Below, one piece after another: positions 35,238 through 35,912 of a stretch of 35,912 bases of DNA. The stretch comes from Candidatus Latescibacterota bacterium (GTDB lineage: Bacteria; Krumholzibacteriota; Krumholzibacteriia; LZORAL124-64-63), in the NCBI GenBank assembly GCA_030658975.1, contig JAUSBL010000069.1, positions 1 through 35,912 of the forward strand, in the 5' to 3' direction. The position numbers and the translations under genes were made by a program. The notes under the pieces were generated by a model. That model saw nothing but the letters and a program-made list of their open reading frames with translations. It had not been told where the DNA came from and made no database searches. Within the stretch, counting starts at the first letter, position 1; each line of letters opens with the position of its first letter.

Positions 35238-35912
35238 GGCCGGACCTCCGTCTGCGGTGGACGGCCGGGCCGGAACGATTTCAGGGAGGCGTCGATGGCC
35301 CCGACCTTCACCTTCGTCTTCATGAGCACGGGCAGCCGCAGCGCGTCGTCCGAGAGCCAGATCGTGAGGTCGCCCTCGAACTGGAAGAGCCCTTCGCCCT
35401 GGATGACCGGCTGCACGACGATGCAGTCGAACGTGCCGGCCGGGACGGTGATCCTCTCGCGCCCGTGGACGACGACCTCGAGGTCGTAGGTCTTGCGCGA
35501 ACTGTGCGTGGTCACCAGGGCCGGCAGTCCCGGCTCCAGCGGCAGCGTGCGTACGAAGTAGAACGCGGACAGGATGTCCTGGACCCCGATCGGCACGTCC
35601 TCGTCGTGGCCGTCGAGGTGGCGGGCCTTCCCCGCCTCCTGGTCGTAGCGGATCGCCACGTTCTTGCGGTAATCGCCCTCGCGCAGCCGCTTGCTGAAGT
35701 AGCGCGTCGCGAGCGTCCGCACGTCGATGTGGGTGATGACCTTGTCCCGCACGAGATAGAACGCCGAGAAGAACCGGTTGGACGCCGCCTTGCTCTCCAC
35801 GGGATAGCACAGGTGTCCGCCGGACTCGATGATTTCGCCGACCTCCAGGGAGGCCTCGCCGGCGTTGACCGGCCCGTAGTCGATCGAGAAGACCAGCAAC
35901 TCGCCGGGCCCG
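35234..35912 (-). CDS. DUF3108 protein, 5' end outside window
   Basis: At least 226 residues of a DUF3108-family protein of unknown function, normally exported. Family-like features are GELLVFSIDYGPVNAGEASL at the visible start, ASNRFFSAFYLVRDKV, DILSAFYFVRTLPLEPG, TVPAGTFDCIVVQPVIQGEG and the end IWLSDDALRLPVLMKTKVK. The N-terminal signal region is missing because the gene runs past the window edge, so no start is claimed. It overlaps the glycosyltransferase by 4 bases, suggesting a shared role in the envelope. Confidence 0.88.
   Translation of the reverse strand, partial: GPGELLVFSIDYGPVNAGEASLEVGEIIESGGHLCYPVESKAASNRFFSAFYLVRDKVITHIDVRTLATRYFSKRLREGDYRKNVAIRYDQEAGKARHLDGHDEDVPIGVQDILSAFYFVRTLPLEPGLPALVTTHSSRKTYDLEVVVHGRERITVPAGTFDCIVVQPVIQGEGLFQFEGDLTIWLSDDALRLPVLMKTKVKVGAIDASLKSFRPGRPPQTEVRP

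Overview
The window is about 35.9 kb of very GC-rich DNA (well above 60% by eye) from a Gram-negative (diderm) bacterium. I find 34 protein genes, all on the minus strand, and no plausible gene on the plus strand. Lipid A genes (lpxD, lpxC, lpxA), BamA, a BamD-like lipoprotein, OmpH/Skp and Lol transporter parts show an outer membrane with LPS. The lpxC-fabZ gene fusion, a single LolC/E-type permease and the high GC point to the FCB/Gemmatimonadota/Eisenbacteria-like part of the tree rather than Proteobacteria. The phylum is my inference, not something read directly. I see no mobile element, CRISPR array, rRNA or tRNA; this is a core-genome region with one unusual uncharacterised block.

Genes are described in transcription order, from high to low coordinates. 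(1) 35912-32615: a glycan/envelope group made of a DUF3108 protein (cut by the window edge), a GT39-like membrane glycosyltransferase, a phosphoglycosyl transferase and acpS, each start overlapping the previous stop. (2) 32500-26504: a PhzF-like protein and a long acyl-CoA dehydrogenase, then five uncharacterised genes: a 97-aa small protein and four membrane proteins. From the dehydrogenase onward every junction is a 4-base ATGA or GTGA overlap. This is the best candidate here for an undescribed system: a multi-subunit membrane assembly with one soluble domain predicted outside the cytoplasm and another inside it. (3) 26397-25127: a TPR protein and aroQ. (4) 25042-8544: a long housekeeping run, efp-accB-accC-ftsK-rimO-(unknown exported protein)-bamD-nadD-polA-coaE-prfB-lysS-lolC-lolD, with many overlapping ends. 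prfB carries the classic autoregulatory +1 frameshift site. (5) clpC alone, with a promoter-like site upstream and a hairpin downstream. (6) 5701-1: the outer-membrane biogenesis cluster bamA-ompH-lpxD-lpxC/fabZ-lpxA (lpxA cut by the window edge).

The longest gaps between genes are 100-210 bp. Several hold a plausible sigma70-type promoter (TTGNCN, 17-18 bp spacer, a TANNAT-like -10): before bamA, lpxD, accC, efp, the TPR gene and the PhzF-like gene. No stretch over 300 bp lacks a gene. Starts were chosen from ribosome-binding sites and overlaps; many are GTG and one is TTG, so several open frames extend well upstream of the real start.
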